Positions 34,474 through 43,593 of a DNA stretch of 64,000 nucleotides are shown here, in pieces. Numbering within the stretch: position 1 is the stretch's first letter; each line of letters opens with the position of its first letter. This DNA is from Sphingomonas abietis. Lineage in GTDB: Bacteria > Pseudomonadota > Alphaproteobacteria > Sphingomonadales > Sphingomonadaceae. The translations under genes and the position numbers were made by a program. Below the pieces are notes generated by a model. That model was not told the DNA's origin and did not search any database. It saw nothing but the letters and a program-made list of their open reading frames with translations. The stretch lies in the NCBI RefSeq assembly GCF_027625475.1, contig NZ_CP115174.1, forward strand, positions 3,566,501 through 3,630,500. The letters are read 5' to 3'.

Positions 34474-36407
34474 CGCTCAGCAGGCGCGACACTCTTCTCG
34501 GCGGCGCGGCGATCACGCTCGCGCCGCTTCTCTCCGGAAATGTGAAAGCGGCCATGACCACCACCGACCTGATCCTCGTCAACGCCAAGGTGACGACCCT
34601 CGATCGCGAAAACCCCGAGGCCGAAGCCGTCGCGATCCGCGATGGCAAGTTCCTCGCGGTGGGCAGCGAGAAGGACGCGCGCGCCGCCGCCGCCCCGAAT
34701 GCGATCGTGATCGATGCCAGGCACCGACGCCTGATCCCCGGCCTGATCGATAGCCACATGCACATCATCCGTGGCGGTCTGAACTACAACATGGAGCTGC
34801 GCTGGGACGGCGTGCCGAGCCTCGCCGAAGCGATGGCGATGCTCAAGCGTCAGGTCGACAACACCCCGGCGCCGCAATGGGTACGCGTCGTCGGCGGCTT
34901 CACTGAGCATCAGTTCGCTGAGAAGCGTCTGCCGACCATCGCCGAACTCAATGCGGTCGCGCCCGACACGCCGGTCTTCATCCTCCATCTTTACGATCGC
35001 GCGCTGCTCAACGCCGCCGCGCTACGCGTTGTCGGCTATACGAAGGACACGCCCAACCCGCCCGGCGGCGAGATCGTCCGCGATGCGGCCGGCAACCCCA
35101 CCGGGCTGCTGCTCGCCCAGCCGAACGCCACGATCCTCTATTCGACCCTGGCCAAGGGACCGAAGCTTCCGCCGGAATATCAGATCAATTCCACGCGCCA
35201 CTTCATGCGCGAGATGAACGGTCTCGGCGTCACCGGCGTGATCGATGCGGGCGGCGGCTTCCAGAATTATCCCGACGATTATCAGATCATCGAGAAGCTT
35301 CACCGCGACGATCAGCTTACGCTGCGGATCAGCTACAACCTCTTTACGCAGAAGCCGAAGGAAGAGCTGGCCGATTTTTCGGGCTGGGTGAAGCAAGTCA
35401 GCCCCGGCCAGGGCGACGACACCTATCGCCACAATGGTGCGGGCGAGATGCTGGTCTATTCGGCGGCCGACTTCGAGGATTTCCGCGTCGAGCGCCCCGA
35501 CATGCCGCCGAGCATGGAAGGCGATCTGGAGCCCGTCATCCGCCTGCTCGCCGAGCATCGCTGGCCGTGGCGCCTTCACGCCACCTATGATGAAACGATC
35601 GGCCGCGCGCTCGATGTTTACGAGAAGGTCAATCGCGACATCCCGCTCACCGGCATCCACTGGTTCTTCGACCATGCCGAGACGATCAGCGACCGCAACA
35701 TCGACCGCATCGCGGCCCTCGGAGGTGGCATCGCGGTCCAGCACCGCATGGCTTATCAGGGCGAATATTTCGTCGAGCGCTACGGCGCCCGCGCGGCGGA
35801 GCGCACGCCCCCGATCGCCAAGATGCTCGCCGCCGGCCTGCCGGTCGGTGCGGGCACCGATGCGACGCGCGTCGCATCCTACAATCCCTGGGTCTCGCTG
35901 AACTGGCTCGTCACGGGCAAGACTGTCGGCGGCCTTGGTCTCTACCCCGGCGCCAACCGGGTGAGCCGTGAAAAGGCGCTCCGGATGTGGACGCACGAGA
36001 ACACCTGGTTCTCGAACGAGATCGGCAAGAAAGGGCAAATCAAGGTCGGGCAGCTCGCCGATCTCGCATTGCTCTCCGGCGACTATTTCAGCGTTCCCGA
36101 AAGCGATATCCCACACCTGCGCTCCGTGCTGACGGTGCTGGGAGGCAGGGTCGTTTACGGCGAAGGCGACTTCGCGCCGCTTGCGCCCGAGTTGCCAAAA
36201 CCGATGCCCGACTGGTCGCCGGTCGCGACCTTCGGGGGCTACCATCGCACGCCCGAAGCCAGCGCCAAGCTCGCAAGCGCTTGTGGCTGCGCCAGCGCCT
36301 GCCAGGTTCACGGCCATGACCATGCGGCCGCCCTCGGTCGGTCTGTCCCCACGCGCGATGTCCAGACCTTCTGGGGCGCGTTGGGGTGCGGCTGCTGGGC
36401 GGTTTAA
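34470..36407 (+). CDS. Tat-exported amidohydrolase (YtcJ-like) with a cysteine/histidine-rich tail
   Basis: A 645-residue metal-dependent hydrolase, starting at GTG which overlaps the XapX stop. A twin-arginine leader (SRRDTLLGGAAITLAPLL) is followed by the amidohydrolase core with the DSHMHI metal site, HPRFHxx-like HRMAYQGEYF and GTDATR near the end. The YtcJ group acts on imides or N-acyl compounds. Unusually, the last 45 residues contain CGCASAC, HGHDH and CGCW, an apparent metal-binding tail absent from most relatives. Likely works in the periplasm with its neighbours. Confidence 0.88.
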   Translation: MTLSRRDTLLGGAAITLAPLLSGNVKAAMTTTDLILVNAKVTTLDRENPEAEAVAIRDGKFLAVGSEKDARAAAAPNAIVIDARHRRLIPGLIDSHMHIIRGGLNYNMELRWDGVPSLAEAMAMLKRQVDNTPAPQWVRVVGGFTEHQFAEKRLPTIAELNAVAPDTPVFILHLYDRALLNAAALRVVGYTKDTPNPPGGEIVRDAAGNPTGLLLAQPNATILYSTLAKGPKLPPEYQINSTRHFMREMNGLGVTGVIDAGGGFQNYPDDYQIIEKLHRDDQLTLRISYNLFTQKPKEELADFSGWVKQVSPGQGDDTYRHNGAGEMLVYSAADFEDFRVERPDMPPSMEGDLEPVIRLLAEHRWPWRLHATYDETIGRALDVYEKVNRDIPLTGIHWFFDHAETISDRNIDRIAALGGGIAVQHRMAYQGEYFVERYGARAAERTPPIAKMLAAGLPVGAGTDATRVASYNPWVSLNWLVTGKTVGGLGLYPGANRVSREKALRMWTHENTWFSNEIGKKGQIKVGQLADLALLSGDYFSVPESDIPHLRSVLTVLGGRVVYGEGDFAPLAPELPKPMPDWSPVATFGGYHRTPEASAKLASACGCASACQVHGHDHAAALGRSVPTRDVQTFWGALGCGCWAV

Positions 36408-36426
36408 GACGATCGGAGATACCAAG

Positions 36427-37323
36427 ATGAAGCGTTCAGCCCTGCTAATCGCCGCAGCCCTGCTCGGTGCTGCTCCCATCGCTCCCACCGCCGCCCGCGA
36501 GGCTGCGCCATCGGCTGACTATGCGGTCGGCGCGCAATACGACACGACCCACGTCTATGTGGCGCCTGAGGATTTCGACAAGTTCGTCGCGAGCCTCGTC
36601 GCGACCTTCGGTGGCACCACTTCGAAACAAGGTGTCTTCCAGGTCACCCCCACCGCGAGCCAGACCATGTCGCAGCTCGTGCTGACGCCGGTCGGCTCGC
36701 TTTCGGTGTTCGGCTTCAAGACGCCTATCCCCTACCCGTTCGGCGCCGAGCGCACGGGCTACCTTGTCACCGACATGGACGCTGCAACGACGTCGGCGGT
36801 GAAGAATGGCGCTGCGCGTCTGCTGATGACCTTCCCGGATCCGATCGGCCGTGACGTCGTCGTCCAGTGGCCGGGCGGCGTGAACATGCAGCTCTACTGG
36901 CACACGACCAAGCCCAACTATCCCGCGCTCGTCCACGTGCCCGAGAACCGCGTCTATCTCACCCCCGATGTCGCCGATGCCTTCATCAGGCACTGGACGG
37001 CCTTCGCGCACGCCAAGGTCACCCGCGACGTGCCTGGCGCCGCCGGTGCCGAGATCGGTCAGCCGGGCAAGACCTATCGCCGGATCGAGCTCAGCTCGGG
37101 CTACGGCAAGATGCTCGTGATCGTCTCGGACGGGCAGCTTCCGTGGCCCTATGGGCGCGATATGACTGGTTACGAGGTCGACGATCTGACGGCGACCCTT
37201 GCCAAGGCGCAGGCCGCCGGCGTCGAGACGCTCGTCCCCGCACACAGCGAAGGCGGTCGATCGTCGGCGCTGGTGCGCTTCCCCGGCGGCTACGTCGCCG
37301 AAATCCACAGCAACGCCGGCTGA
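36427..37323 (+). CDS. Exported glyoxalase/VOC-like protein
   Basis: A 298-residue periplasmic protein with a signal peptide ending near residue 23 (APTAARE). Two similar halves each carry a VOC-like pattern (TTHVYVAPEDFDKFV then ERTGYLVTDMDAATTSAVKNG; GYEVDDLTATLAKAQAAG then ALVRFPGGYVAEI), which suggests a two-module vicinal-oxygen-chelate fold. GGAGA lies 8 bases before the ATG. Ligand unknown; the location between a periplasmic amidohydrolase and a DoxX protein suggests a shared pathway. Confidence 0.72.
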   Translation: MKRSALLIAAALLGAAPIAPTAAREAAPSADYAVGAQYDTTHVYVAPEDFDKFVASLVATFGGTTSKQGVFQVTPTASQTMSQLVLTPVGSLSVFGFKTPIPYPFGAERTGYLVTDMDAATTSAVKNGAARLLMTFPDPIGRDVVVQWPGGVNMQLYWHTTKPNYPALVHVPENRVYLTPDVADAFIRHWTAFAHAKVTRDVPGAAGAEIGQPGKTYRRIELSSGYGKMLVIVSDGQLPWPYGRDMTGYEVDDLTATLAKAQAAGVETLVPAHSEGGRSSALVRFPGGYVAEIHSNAG

Positions 37324-37324
37324 C

Positions 37325-37765
37325 ATGCTCCGTCCCCTCGATCCCTCGCAGGAGCCCCGGTTCGTCGATGCCATCCTTGAATGGCGGCCAACCTGGTTCC
37401 TCGCCCGCCTAGCGCTCGTCGGTGCCTACCTGCTTGGCGGGGTGGTCAAGGCGAGCGATTGGAACGCGGCGGTGGCGGAGCAGGCGCATTTCGGCATGCA
37501 CCCGCCCGCCCTCTGGGCCGCGCTCACCATAGCCGTCGAGTTCATCGGGCCGATCCTCATTCTCTGGGGCAGGTTGGTATGGCTCGGCGCGGGCATGCTT
37601 GGCGTGTTCACGCTCCTAGCGGCGGTCACGGCCAACGCCTTTTGGGCCATGCCGGCGGGGCAGGATCGCTTCATGGCGACCAACGCCTTTTTCGAGCATA
37701 TCGGGCTGATCGGCGGGTTCGTGCTTGCGGCATTGGTTGCCGAGCTCGAGCGCCGGCGTGCGTAA
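37325..37765 (+). CDS. DoxX-family membrane protein
   Basis: A 146-residue inner-membrane protein with four predicted membrane segments (about 27-45, 65-82, 87-106, 120-138). It starts one base after the VOC-like gene's stop. Compared with the DoxX at 22613 it is more divergent, with a charged N-terminal stretch (DPSQEPRFVDAILEWR). Its stop overlaps the start of the channel gene by 8 bases. Confidence 0.82.
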   Translation: MLRPLDPSQEPRFVDAILEWRPTWFLARLALVGAYLLGGVVKASDWNAAVAEQAHFGMHPPALWAALTIAVEFIGPILILWGRLVWLGAGMLGVFTLLAAVTANAFWAMPAGQDRFMATNAFFEHIGLIGGFVLAALVAELERRRA

Positions 37766-39137
37766 GCTCGCCCTTGTCAGCCTTGTCCTCGCCACCCCCG
37801 CTTTCGCGCAGGACCGGGAGCCTTGGCAGCCGCCCACGCTGACCACCACTCGCTATGACGAGGACTGGTCGACGATGGCAGATCCGGCCGATCGCCCGGG
37901 CCGGTGGAGCGACAATCTCAAATATATCCCGATAGCCGATGATGCCTATGCGACCGTCGCGGCAGAGCTTCGGGTCCGCAACGAGAGCTATCGCAACAAC
38001 CTGTGGGGAGGCGCGGCGGCACCCAACGATGGCTATCAGTGGGTGCGTTTCGTACCGAGCGTCGACCTCCACGTCGGACGTGTCCGAGCCTTCATCCAGC
38101 CGATCGCCGCCTACGCAATTGGCGTTGCCCCATCACCGAGCCCGATAGACCAGACACGGGTCGACATGTTGCAGGCGTTCACGGACGTTCGCATCGGCGA
38201 AGCCGGTACGAACTCCCCCGATGGTTACGGCGTTACGCTCCGAGCCGGCCGCCAAATGATCAGCCTGGGCACCGAGCGGCTGGTGGGAACCCGCTACGGA
38301 CCGAACACGCCTCTCGCGTTCGACGGGTTCAGGGCGCTTGCTTCGCTCGATGGTGCGACGCTGAGCGTGTTCGCTGTTCGCCCAGTCCAGCCCGGACCGT
38401 CGAGCTTCGACGACCGCCGCTCTCGGACCAAGATGTTATGGGGCGTCTATCTGACCCGGCACGGGCTCGATCTCTACTATCTGGGCTTTCACAACGATCA
38501 GGCCCGCTTCGGCGGTGTCGTCGGGGATGAGGTGCGGCATAGTGTTGGCGCGCGCGTCTTCGGGAGCAAGAATGGCTGGCACTGGAATGCCGAGGGCATC
38601 TACCAGTTCGGCCACTTCACCGATCAGACCATTTCTGCCTGGACCATGGGAACCGAGTTCGGTCACAAGTTTCCGACCGCTCCCGGCGCCCCCGATGCGA
38701 CATTGCGCTTCAACATTGTAAGCGGAGATCGTCACGCCGGGGACAAGAGCCTCAACACGTTCAATGCGATGTTTCCGAAGGGCAAGTATTTCGGCGAGCT
38801 GTCGCCGATCGGCCCGTACAACATCGTTTCGCTGAACCCGAGGGTTGCCTTCACTGTCGCGAAGAACGTGTCGGCGAGCCTGGCGGGCATGGCCTATTGG
38901 CGCTTCTCCAAGGCCGACGGGATCTACGATATTCCGGGCAATCTCATTCGCGCCCCGGGGAGTGCTAACTCGCGATTCATTGGCAAAGAGGTCGAGGGCA
39001 CGCTCGCGTGGCAGGCGACACCCGACCTTGAACTTTCGACATCTCTCTCGCTGTTCAGTTCGGGCAGCTTCATCCGCCAGACCGGCCCTTCACGCACCAT
39101 CGGGATGCTGGGCCTCGAGGCCAATTTCCGGTTCTGA
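37758..39137 (+). CDS. Outer-membrane channel, alginate-export-domain type
   Basis: A 459-residue beta-barrel protein. The GTG at 37758 starts a short signal peptide ending at ATPAFA (before QD) and overlaps the DoxX stop. The barrel runs from about residue 50 to the terminal ANFRF, which ends in phenylalanine. The pattern of strands (SWxxGTEFGHKF, GEVEGTLAWQ and the like) resembles AlgE/alginate-export-family porins. In this gene context it likely imports a substrate for the periplasmic enzymes rather than exporting alginate. Confidence 0.8.
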   Translation: MRKLALVSLVLATPAFAQDREPWQPPTLTTTRYDEDWSTMADPADRPGRWSDNLKYIPIADDAYATVAAELRVRNESYRNNLWGGAAAPNDGYQWVRFVPSVDLHVGRVRAFIQPIAAYAIGVAPSPSPIDQTRVDMLQAFTDVRIGEAGTNSPDGYGVTLRAGRQMISLGTERLVGTRYGPNTPLAFDGFRALASLDGATLSVFAVRPVQPGPSSFDDRRSRTKMLWGVYLTRHGLDLYYLGFHNDQARFGGVVGDEVRHSVGARVFGSKNGWHWNAEGIYQFGHFTDQTISAWTMGTEFGHKFPTAPGAPDATLRFNIVSGDRHAGDKSLNTFNAMFPKGKYFGELSPIGPYNIVSLNPRVAFTVAKNVSASLAGMAYWRFSKADGIYDIPGNLIRAPGSANSRFIGKEVEGTLAWQATPDLELSTSLSLFSSGSFIRQTGPSRTIGMLGLEANFRF

Positions 39138-39147
39138 AGGAGCAATC

Positions 39148-39846
39148 ATGCCCACCCAGTCTCCCTCCCCGTCTCCGCTCCCGGCTCTGCTCCTGTTGCT
39201 CTCAGCGATCACCGGGCTCGTCGATGCCGCGAGCATTCTGGGCCTAGGCAAGGTCTTCACGGCCAACATGACCGGCAACGTCGTCTTCCTCGGCTTTGCA
39301 GCCGCAGGCACGCCCGGCTTCAAATGGTCCGCTTATGTCGTGGCCATACTGGCCTTCATGGCGGGAGCTCTGGTCGCCGGCCGCCTTGCACGCGGGCACA
39401 TCGGTCGGCCGATGAGCGCCTGGTTGATGCGTGCATCCCTCCTCGAGACCGCGCTGCTGTGGATCGCGGCCGCAATCGCGATCGGCCTTGAGATTTCAGA
39501 GCTTGGCGATGCGCGAACCTTCGCGATCATCGCCTTAACCGGCGTGGCGATGGGCTTTCGCAATGCGACGATCAGGCAACTGAAGGTGCCCGACCTCACC
39601 ACGACCGTGTTGACCCTGACCATCACTGGCCTCGCGGCAGACTCGTCAGCCGCCGGTGGCAGCAATCCGAACTGGCCACGCCGCGTCGCCGCCGTTGTCT
39701 CGATCTTCGTCGGAGCCGCGATCGGTGCATGGTTGGTGCATTTCTACGGTCTTGCCTCCGCACTCGCCGCCGCGGGCCTGGTGGGTCTGGCCGGGACGAT
39801 CGCATGGGGTCGGCACCCGACCGCCGCCACGCCCGTCGTTGGCTAG
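39148..39846 (+). CDS. YoaK/DUF1275-family membrane protein
   Basis: A 232-residue integral membrane protein with about six membrane segments. The family signature at the start is clear (LLSAITGLVDAASILGLGKVFTANMTGNVVFLG), as are GMAMGFRNATIRQL-like residues in segment four. AAGGAG stands 5 bases before the ATG. Function is unestablished; a transport role is suggested for the family. Last gene of the operon-like run that began at 33555. Confidence 0.88.
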   Translation: MPTQSPSPSPLPALLLLLSAITGLVDAASILGLGKVFTANMTGNVVFLGFAAAGTPGFKWSAYVVAILAFMAGALVAGRLARGHIGRPMSAWLMRASLLETALLWIAAAIAIGLEISELGDARTFAIIALTGVAMGFRNATIRQLKVPDLTTTVLTLTITGLAADSSAAGGSNPNWPRRVAAVVSIFVGAAIGAWLVHFYGLASALAAAGLVGLAGTIAWGRHPTAATPVVG

Positions 39847-39941
39847 TCCCCCTTTCGGGTGGAATTGTTCGACCCGATGGGGGCAGGCCCTTCGGATGCT
39901 CAGCGGCTAGGATGAAGTGACTCGCGGGTGGAGAATTTCGA

Positions 39942-40763
39942 ATGCCGATGCTGGAGGTCAGAGACGGGACCCGTCTGTATTACAAGGACTGGGGCAGCGG
40001 CACGCCGGTGGTCTTCGCGCATGGGTGGCCGCTCAACAGCGACATGTGGGAAAATCAGATGATGTTCCTGGCGTCGCAGGGCTACCGCGTCATAGCCCAC
40101 GACCGGCGCGGCTTCGGCCGCTCCGATCAGCCGTGGGACGGATACGACCACAACACCTTCGCCGACGATCTCTCCGAGCTGATCGCCCATCTCGACCTGC
40201 GTGACGTCACGCTGATCGGTTATGCCATGGGTGGCGGTGAGGTGACTCGCTATGTCGGGCGGCACGGCTCGGAGCGCATCTCGCGTGTCATTCTGATCGG
40301 CTCGACAACCCCGAAGCTCGGCCAGAGCGAAGACTATCCGCACGGCGTTCCCGAGGTCGTTTTCGACAACGTCCGCTCGGGCCTGCTTGCGGATCGCTCG
40401 GAATTCCTGCGCGGATTCGCGCGTCTGTTCTTCGCGACCGGCCAGGAGGGCAGCGATGTCTCCGAAGGAAGCCTTGCCCATATCCACCATATGGCGCTTC
40501 AGGGATCGCTGAAGGCGGGGCATGACGCGGTGACGGCCTGCGCCACAACCGACTATCGCGACGATATCGAGCGCTTCGACGTGCCGGTGCTGGTCATCCA
40601 CGGCGAGCACGACGCGTTCGTGCCGTTCAACGCGACGGCGCGCCAGGCGGCGGAGCTGTTTCCGGATGCGACGCTAAAGGTTTACGAGGGCGCCCCGCAC
40701 GGGATCCTCTTCACGCACAAAGACAGGCTGAACCAGGACATCCTGGAGTTCATTGCCGCCTGA
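39942..40763 (+). CDS. Alpha/beta hydrolase paralogue with alanine in place of the nucleophile serine
   Basis: A 273-residue chloroperoxidase-type alpha/beta hydrolase collinear with the 8674-9495 protein. The nucleophile elbow reads GYAMGGG, so residue 95 is alanine (codon GCC) instead of the serine found in the other copy. The acid (GEHDAFVPF) and histidine (GAPHGILFT) are intact, as is HGWPLNSDMW. A serine hydrolase reaction is not possible without another nucleophile, so the protein may be a binding or regulatory pseudoenzyme. It overlaps the histidine kinase by 11 bases, and so is likely expressed with it. Confidence 0.9.
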   Translation: MPMLEVRDGTRLYYKDWGSGTPVVFAHGWPLNSDMWENQMMFLASQGYRVIAHDRRGFGRSDQPWDGYDHNTFADDLSELIAHLDLRDVTLIGYAMGGGEVTRYVGRHGSERISRVILIGSTTPKLGQSEDYPHGVPEVVFDNVRSGLLADRSEFLRGFARLFFATGQEGSDVSEGSLAHIHHMALQGSLKAGHDAVTACATTDYRDDIERFDVPVLVIHGEHDAFVPFNATARQAAELFPDATLKVYEGAPHGILFTHKDRLNQDILEFIAA

Positions 40764-41967
40764 CAGGATCGTGACCGATATCGCAGACTATCCGGCTCCC
40801 ATGATCGAGGCGATGGAGCTCGCTCTCGGGCGTCTGGACGTGCGCGAGGGTCATGCCGTCATTGCGAAGCTTGCAGAGCCTGGTCTCTCAGGTGCCCGTC
40901 GCGAAAACCTGCAGCGCCAGTTGCTGACCACGGTCAAATTGGTGATGGGCAACCCGCGCGCGCTGGGGATCCTCGGGGTTGAGCCCCAGGCGCTTCCGGT
41001 GGCCTTGTCGGGTATCTGGCCGTTCGCACAGGCCGATCAACTACGCTGTGCGATCGAGGACACCCTCGGGACAGCTGGAAAGTTTCGAACGACGCTGAAC
41101 CTGCAGGCACCCGACGGTCGGGCGATCCATGCGACGTTCGTGGCCTGGACGGAAGCTGACGGTCGCGACGCAATTTCGTTCGGCCTCCTCGACATCACCG
41201 AGCAGATTTGCGTGCAGGATTCGCTGCTCCGCCTTCAGGCCGAGATGGCTCATTCGGACCGGCTGTCCACCCTCGGGGTGATGACCGCAACGATTGCGCA
41301 CGAAGTTCGCCAGCCTCTCGCGGCAATGATGACATCCGCGGAGGCCGGACTCCGGTGGCTCCATAAGACGCCGCCGGAACTCCGTCAGGTCGAAGACTGT
41401 CTCGAGACGATCGTGCTCGGTGCAACGAAAGCCAACGAAACCGTCGCAAAGCTCCGCGCGATGGCCTCGAACCGCGGTCAGGCGCGGGAGGTCTGCGACG
41501 TCAAAGTTCTGATCGAGGAGACGGCCGGGTTCCTGCGGCAGGAGCTGGCAAGCCGCCATGCGACATTGTCGCTCGACATTGCAGCCGACCTGCCGACCGT
41601 GATTGCCGACGGTGTTCAGGTGCGCCAGGTCCTGACCAATCTGATGGTCAATGCCGCGCAGGCCATGGCCGACGCGCAGTGCTGGAGCCGGGCGCTCAAG
41701 GTCCGCGCACGCGGTGACGAGACGTTCGTCATCATCGAGGTTGAGGACAGCGGTCCTGGTATCGCGTCGGCCGATCGGGAGAGATTGTTCGACGGCTTCT
41801 TCACGACCAAGGCGACGGGCCTCGGCCTGGGATTGCGGATCTGCCGCGCGATCATCGTCGATCATGGTGGGACGCTAGACCACCTATCCAAGGCGAGCGC
41901 GGGCTCGATCTTCCGCTTCACGCTGCCTATTCAGGACATCGTCGACGGGACCCATCAGGAGACTTGA
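40753..41967 (+). CDS. PAS sensor histidine kinase (soluble)
   Basis: A 404-residue cytosolic kinase with no membrane segment. A PAS-like domain occupies about 60-150, HisKA has H183 in TIAHEVRQP, and the HATPase has the N box (LMVNAAQAM), DSGPGI and TGLGLGL. The start is provisional: TTG at 40753 has GGAG four bases upstream and overlaps the hydrolase; ATG at 40801 has no ribosome site. Its partner regulator is not in the window's immediate neighbourhood. Three bases separate it from the OsmC gene. Confidence 0.88.
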   Translation: MPPDRIVTDIADYPAPMIEAMELALGRLDVREGHAVIAKLAEPGLSGARRENLQRQLLTTVKLVMGNPRALGILGVEPQALPVALSGIWPFAQADQLRCAIEDTLGTAGKFRTTLNLQAPDGRAIHATFVAWTEADGRDAISFGLLDITEQICVQDSLLRLQAEMAHSDRLSTLGVMTATIAHEVRQPLAAMMTSAEAGLRWLHKTPPELRQVEDCLETIVLGATKANETVAKLRAMASNRGQAREVCDVKVLIEETAGFLRQELASRHATLSLDIAADLPTVIADGVQVRQVLTNLMVNAAQAMADAQCWSRALKVRARGDETFVIIEVEDSGPGIASADRERLFDGFFTTKATGLGLGLRICRAIIVDHGGTLDHLSKASAGSIFRFTLPIQDIVDGTHQET

Positions 41968-41969
41968 GC

Positions 41970-42365
41970 ATGGCCAAAGCGACGGCCCATATCGGTGCGA
42001 CGGGCTATCAGGTCGAGATCGCCGCCGGCGGGCATGCGATCGTCGCGGACGAACCTGCCAGCCGAGGGGGCACTGGTGCAGGCCCGGCGCCCTACGATTT
42101 GCTGCTGGCGGCGCTCGGCGCCTGCACGGCAATCACGCTGCGCATGTATGCCGATCGCCACGACTGGCCGATCACCTCGCTCGATGTTGACCTGCGGATT
42201 GTTGCCTCAGCTGAAGGCAACCGCATCGCCCGCGTGCTGCACATCTCCGGCCCGGATGACGCGGCCAAGGCGAGAATGGCCGAGATCGCGGAGCGCACGC
42301 CCGTCACCCTCACGATCAAGAGCGGAATGGCGATCGACACCTCCCTTGCCGGAGTCGGCGCATGA
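41970..42365 (+). CDS. OsmC-family protein, one catalytic cysteine missing
   Basis: A 131-residue OsmC/Ohr-fold protein. The first peroxidase cysteine is present (LGACTAITLRMYA), but at the place of the second the sequence reads RTPVTLTIKSG with threonine, whereas the neighbour has DHCPVHRTL. Thiol peroxidase chemistry with both cysteines is therefore not possible. AGGAGA lies 7 bases before the ATG. Coupled by ATGA to the next OsmC gene. Confidence 0.9.
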   Translation: MAKATAHIGATGYQVEIAAGGHAIVADEPASRGGTGAGPAPYDLLLAALGACTAITLRMYADRHDWPITSLDVDLRIVASAEGNRIARVLHISGPDDAAKARMAEIAERTPVTLTIKSGMAIDTSLAGVGA

Positions 42366-42874
42366 ACGACGGGTCGCGCTGGGTTGACGGCGCCATCGCA
42401 AGGAATACCGGAGACGGGAAGTTTCAGGCCAGCATTAGAACGGCAGGCATCGAGATCCTCGCCGATGAGCCGCTCTCGGTCGGCGGCAACGGCTCTGGCC
42501 CCAGCCCGTATCAAATGCTGGCGGCGGCCTTGGCCGCATGCACTACGATGACCGTGAAGCTCTATGCCGAGCGCAAAGGCTGGCCTGTCACGCATGTCGA
42601 GACGAGCGTCGAGCACTCTCGACAGAACGATCTTGACCCGGCGGACTGTTTCACGCGTCGCATCGAGATCGAAGGTGAGATCGACACGCTTCAGAAGGCG
42701 CGCTTGATGGAGATCGCGGACCACTGCCCGGTCCATCGCACATTGACCGGAGGAGCGCGGGTGGAGACTTTGTCGGCGGATGCACCTTCACGGCCGATGT
42801 CAGCATCGGATCACGCGGTCGATATGGAAGCGTTGATTTCTGTCGGCCGTGGCTCGTTTGACTTTACCGAATGA
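42362..42874 (+). CDS. OsmC-family thiol peroxidase
   Basis: A 170-residue OsmC/Ohr-fold protein with both cysteines: LAACTTMTVKLYAERKG and ADHCPVHRTLTG. It likely reduces organic or fatty-acid hydroperoxides in the cytosol. It follows a one-cysteine paralogue by an ATGA overlap and overlaps the next gene by the same four bases, so the three are translated together. The extended C-terminal 30 residues (after GARVETLSAD) have no clear counterpart in short relatives. Confidence 0.9.
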   Translation: MNDGSRWVDGAIARNTGDGKFQASIRTAGIEILADEPLSVGGNGSGPSPYQMLAAALAACTTMTVKLYAERKGWPVTHVETSVEHSRQNDLDPADCFTRRIEIEGEIDTLQKARLMEIADHCPVHRTLTGGARVETLSADAPSRPMSASDHAVDMEALISVGRGSFDFTE

Positions 42875-43593
42875 CCCGGGCTGGAGACCCTGGGTTTGTC
42901 GGTAACAACGCTGGCGGCGATATGATGGAGAACGATCCGACGAGCGGCGAGGACGATACCGACGAATACTTCGTCATTCCTGAGGAGGCGGTGCAATACC
43001 TCCCGGCCGAGTGGCGCGATCAGATCCAGGCGATGGCGGCCGACGGGCGGGCCGTCCTCAAATCCGTCGACCGCGAGCTTTCGCAGCTTTCCCGCCTGTC
43101 ATTTGCCTCGATCACGTTGGTGACGCTCAAGCACATCAAGCGGCGCCTGACGGATTATCGGTTCGCGCCGACTATGGATTCGATCCTCGAAAACGAGATG
43201 CTCACCGGTGCCTTTGCCGTGACCTATGTCCGATTGCAGGAAGGTGGTGCAGGCAGCGGGTTTTCACGTGGCGCACTCCCGGAACATCTACGCCCATTCC
43301 ATGACGAAATTGTCGAACTGCGAAACAAGCGGTTCGCTCACAATGCAGGCCACCACACGGTGCATGAAGCGATGGAGATCGGGTTCGCCGAGCAGAGGTT
43401 CGAAGTTCACCTCGGCGCCGAGCTCCGCATTCAAATCGGCGGAGCTCCGGAGTGGCAGGAACTCGTGGATTTCGTCGACGGACTCATCGCCGACAGGATG
43501 GATAAGGTGATGGCCAAACTTGCGGAGAAGACCGGTCTAGAATGGACGCTGCCGAAAGGGCCGCCGCCTGAGGATATGCGACAACTGAATTAG
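42871..43593 (+). CDS. Hypothetical protein with HEPN-like RxxxxxH segment
   Basis: A 240-residue soluble protein of unknown function. Around residue 160 it reads HDEIVELRNKRFAHN, a pattern like the Rx4-6H motif of HEPN-fold proteins, preceded by predicted helices. The N-terminal 20 residues are acidic and low in order. The start overlaps the OsmC stop as ATGA; a later ATG near 42922 is possible. Co-translation with two OsmC proteins hints at a stress role; a nuclease activity is only inferred from the motif. Confidence 0.6.
   Translation: MTRAGDPGFVGNNAGGDMMENDPTSGEDDTDEYFVIPEEAVQYLPAEWRDQIQAMAADGRAVLKSVDRELSQLSRLSFASITLVTLKHIKRRLTDYRFAPTMDSILENEMLTGAFAVTYVRLQEGGAGSGFSRGALPEHLRPFHDEIVELRNKRFAHNAGHHTVHEAMEIGFAEQRFEVHLGAELRIQIGGAPEWQELVDFVDGLIADRMDKVMAKLAEKTGLEWTLPKGPPPEDMRQLN

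Noticed and set aside
39900..40610. A 236-residue minus-strand frame opposite the alanine-nucleophile hydrolase
   Set aside because: Mirrors the same kind of shadow frame seen opposite the other chloroperoxidase-type genes, with no family resemblance of its own.
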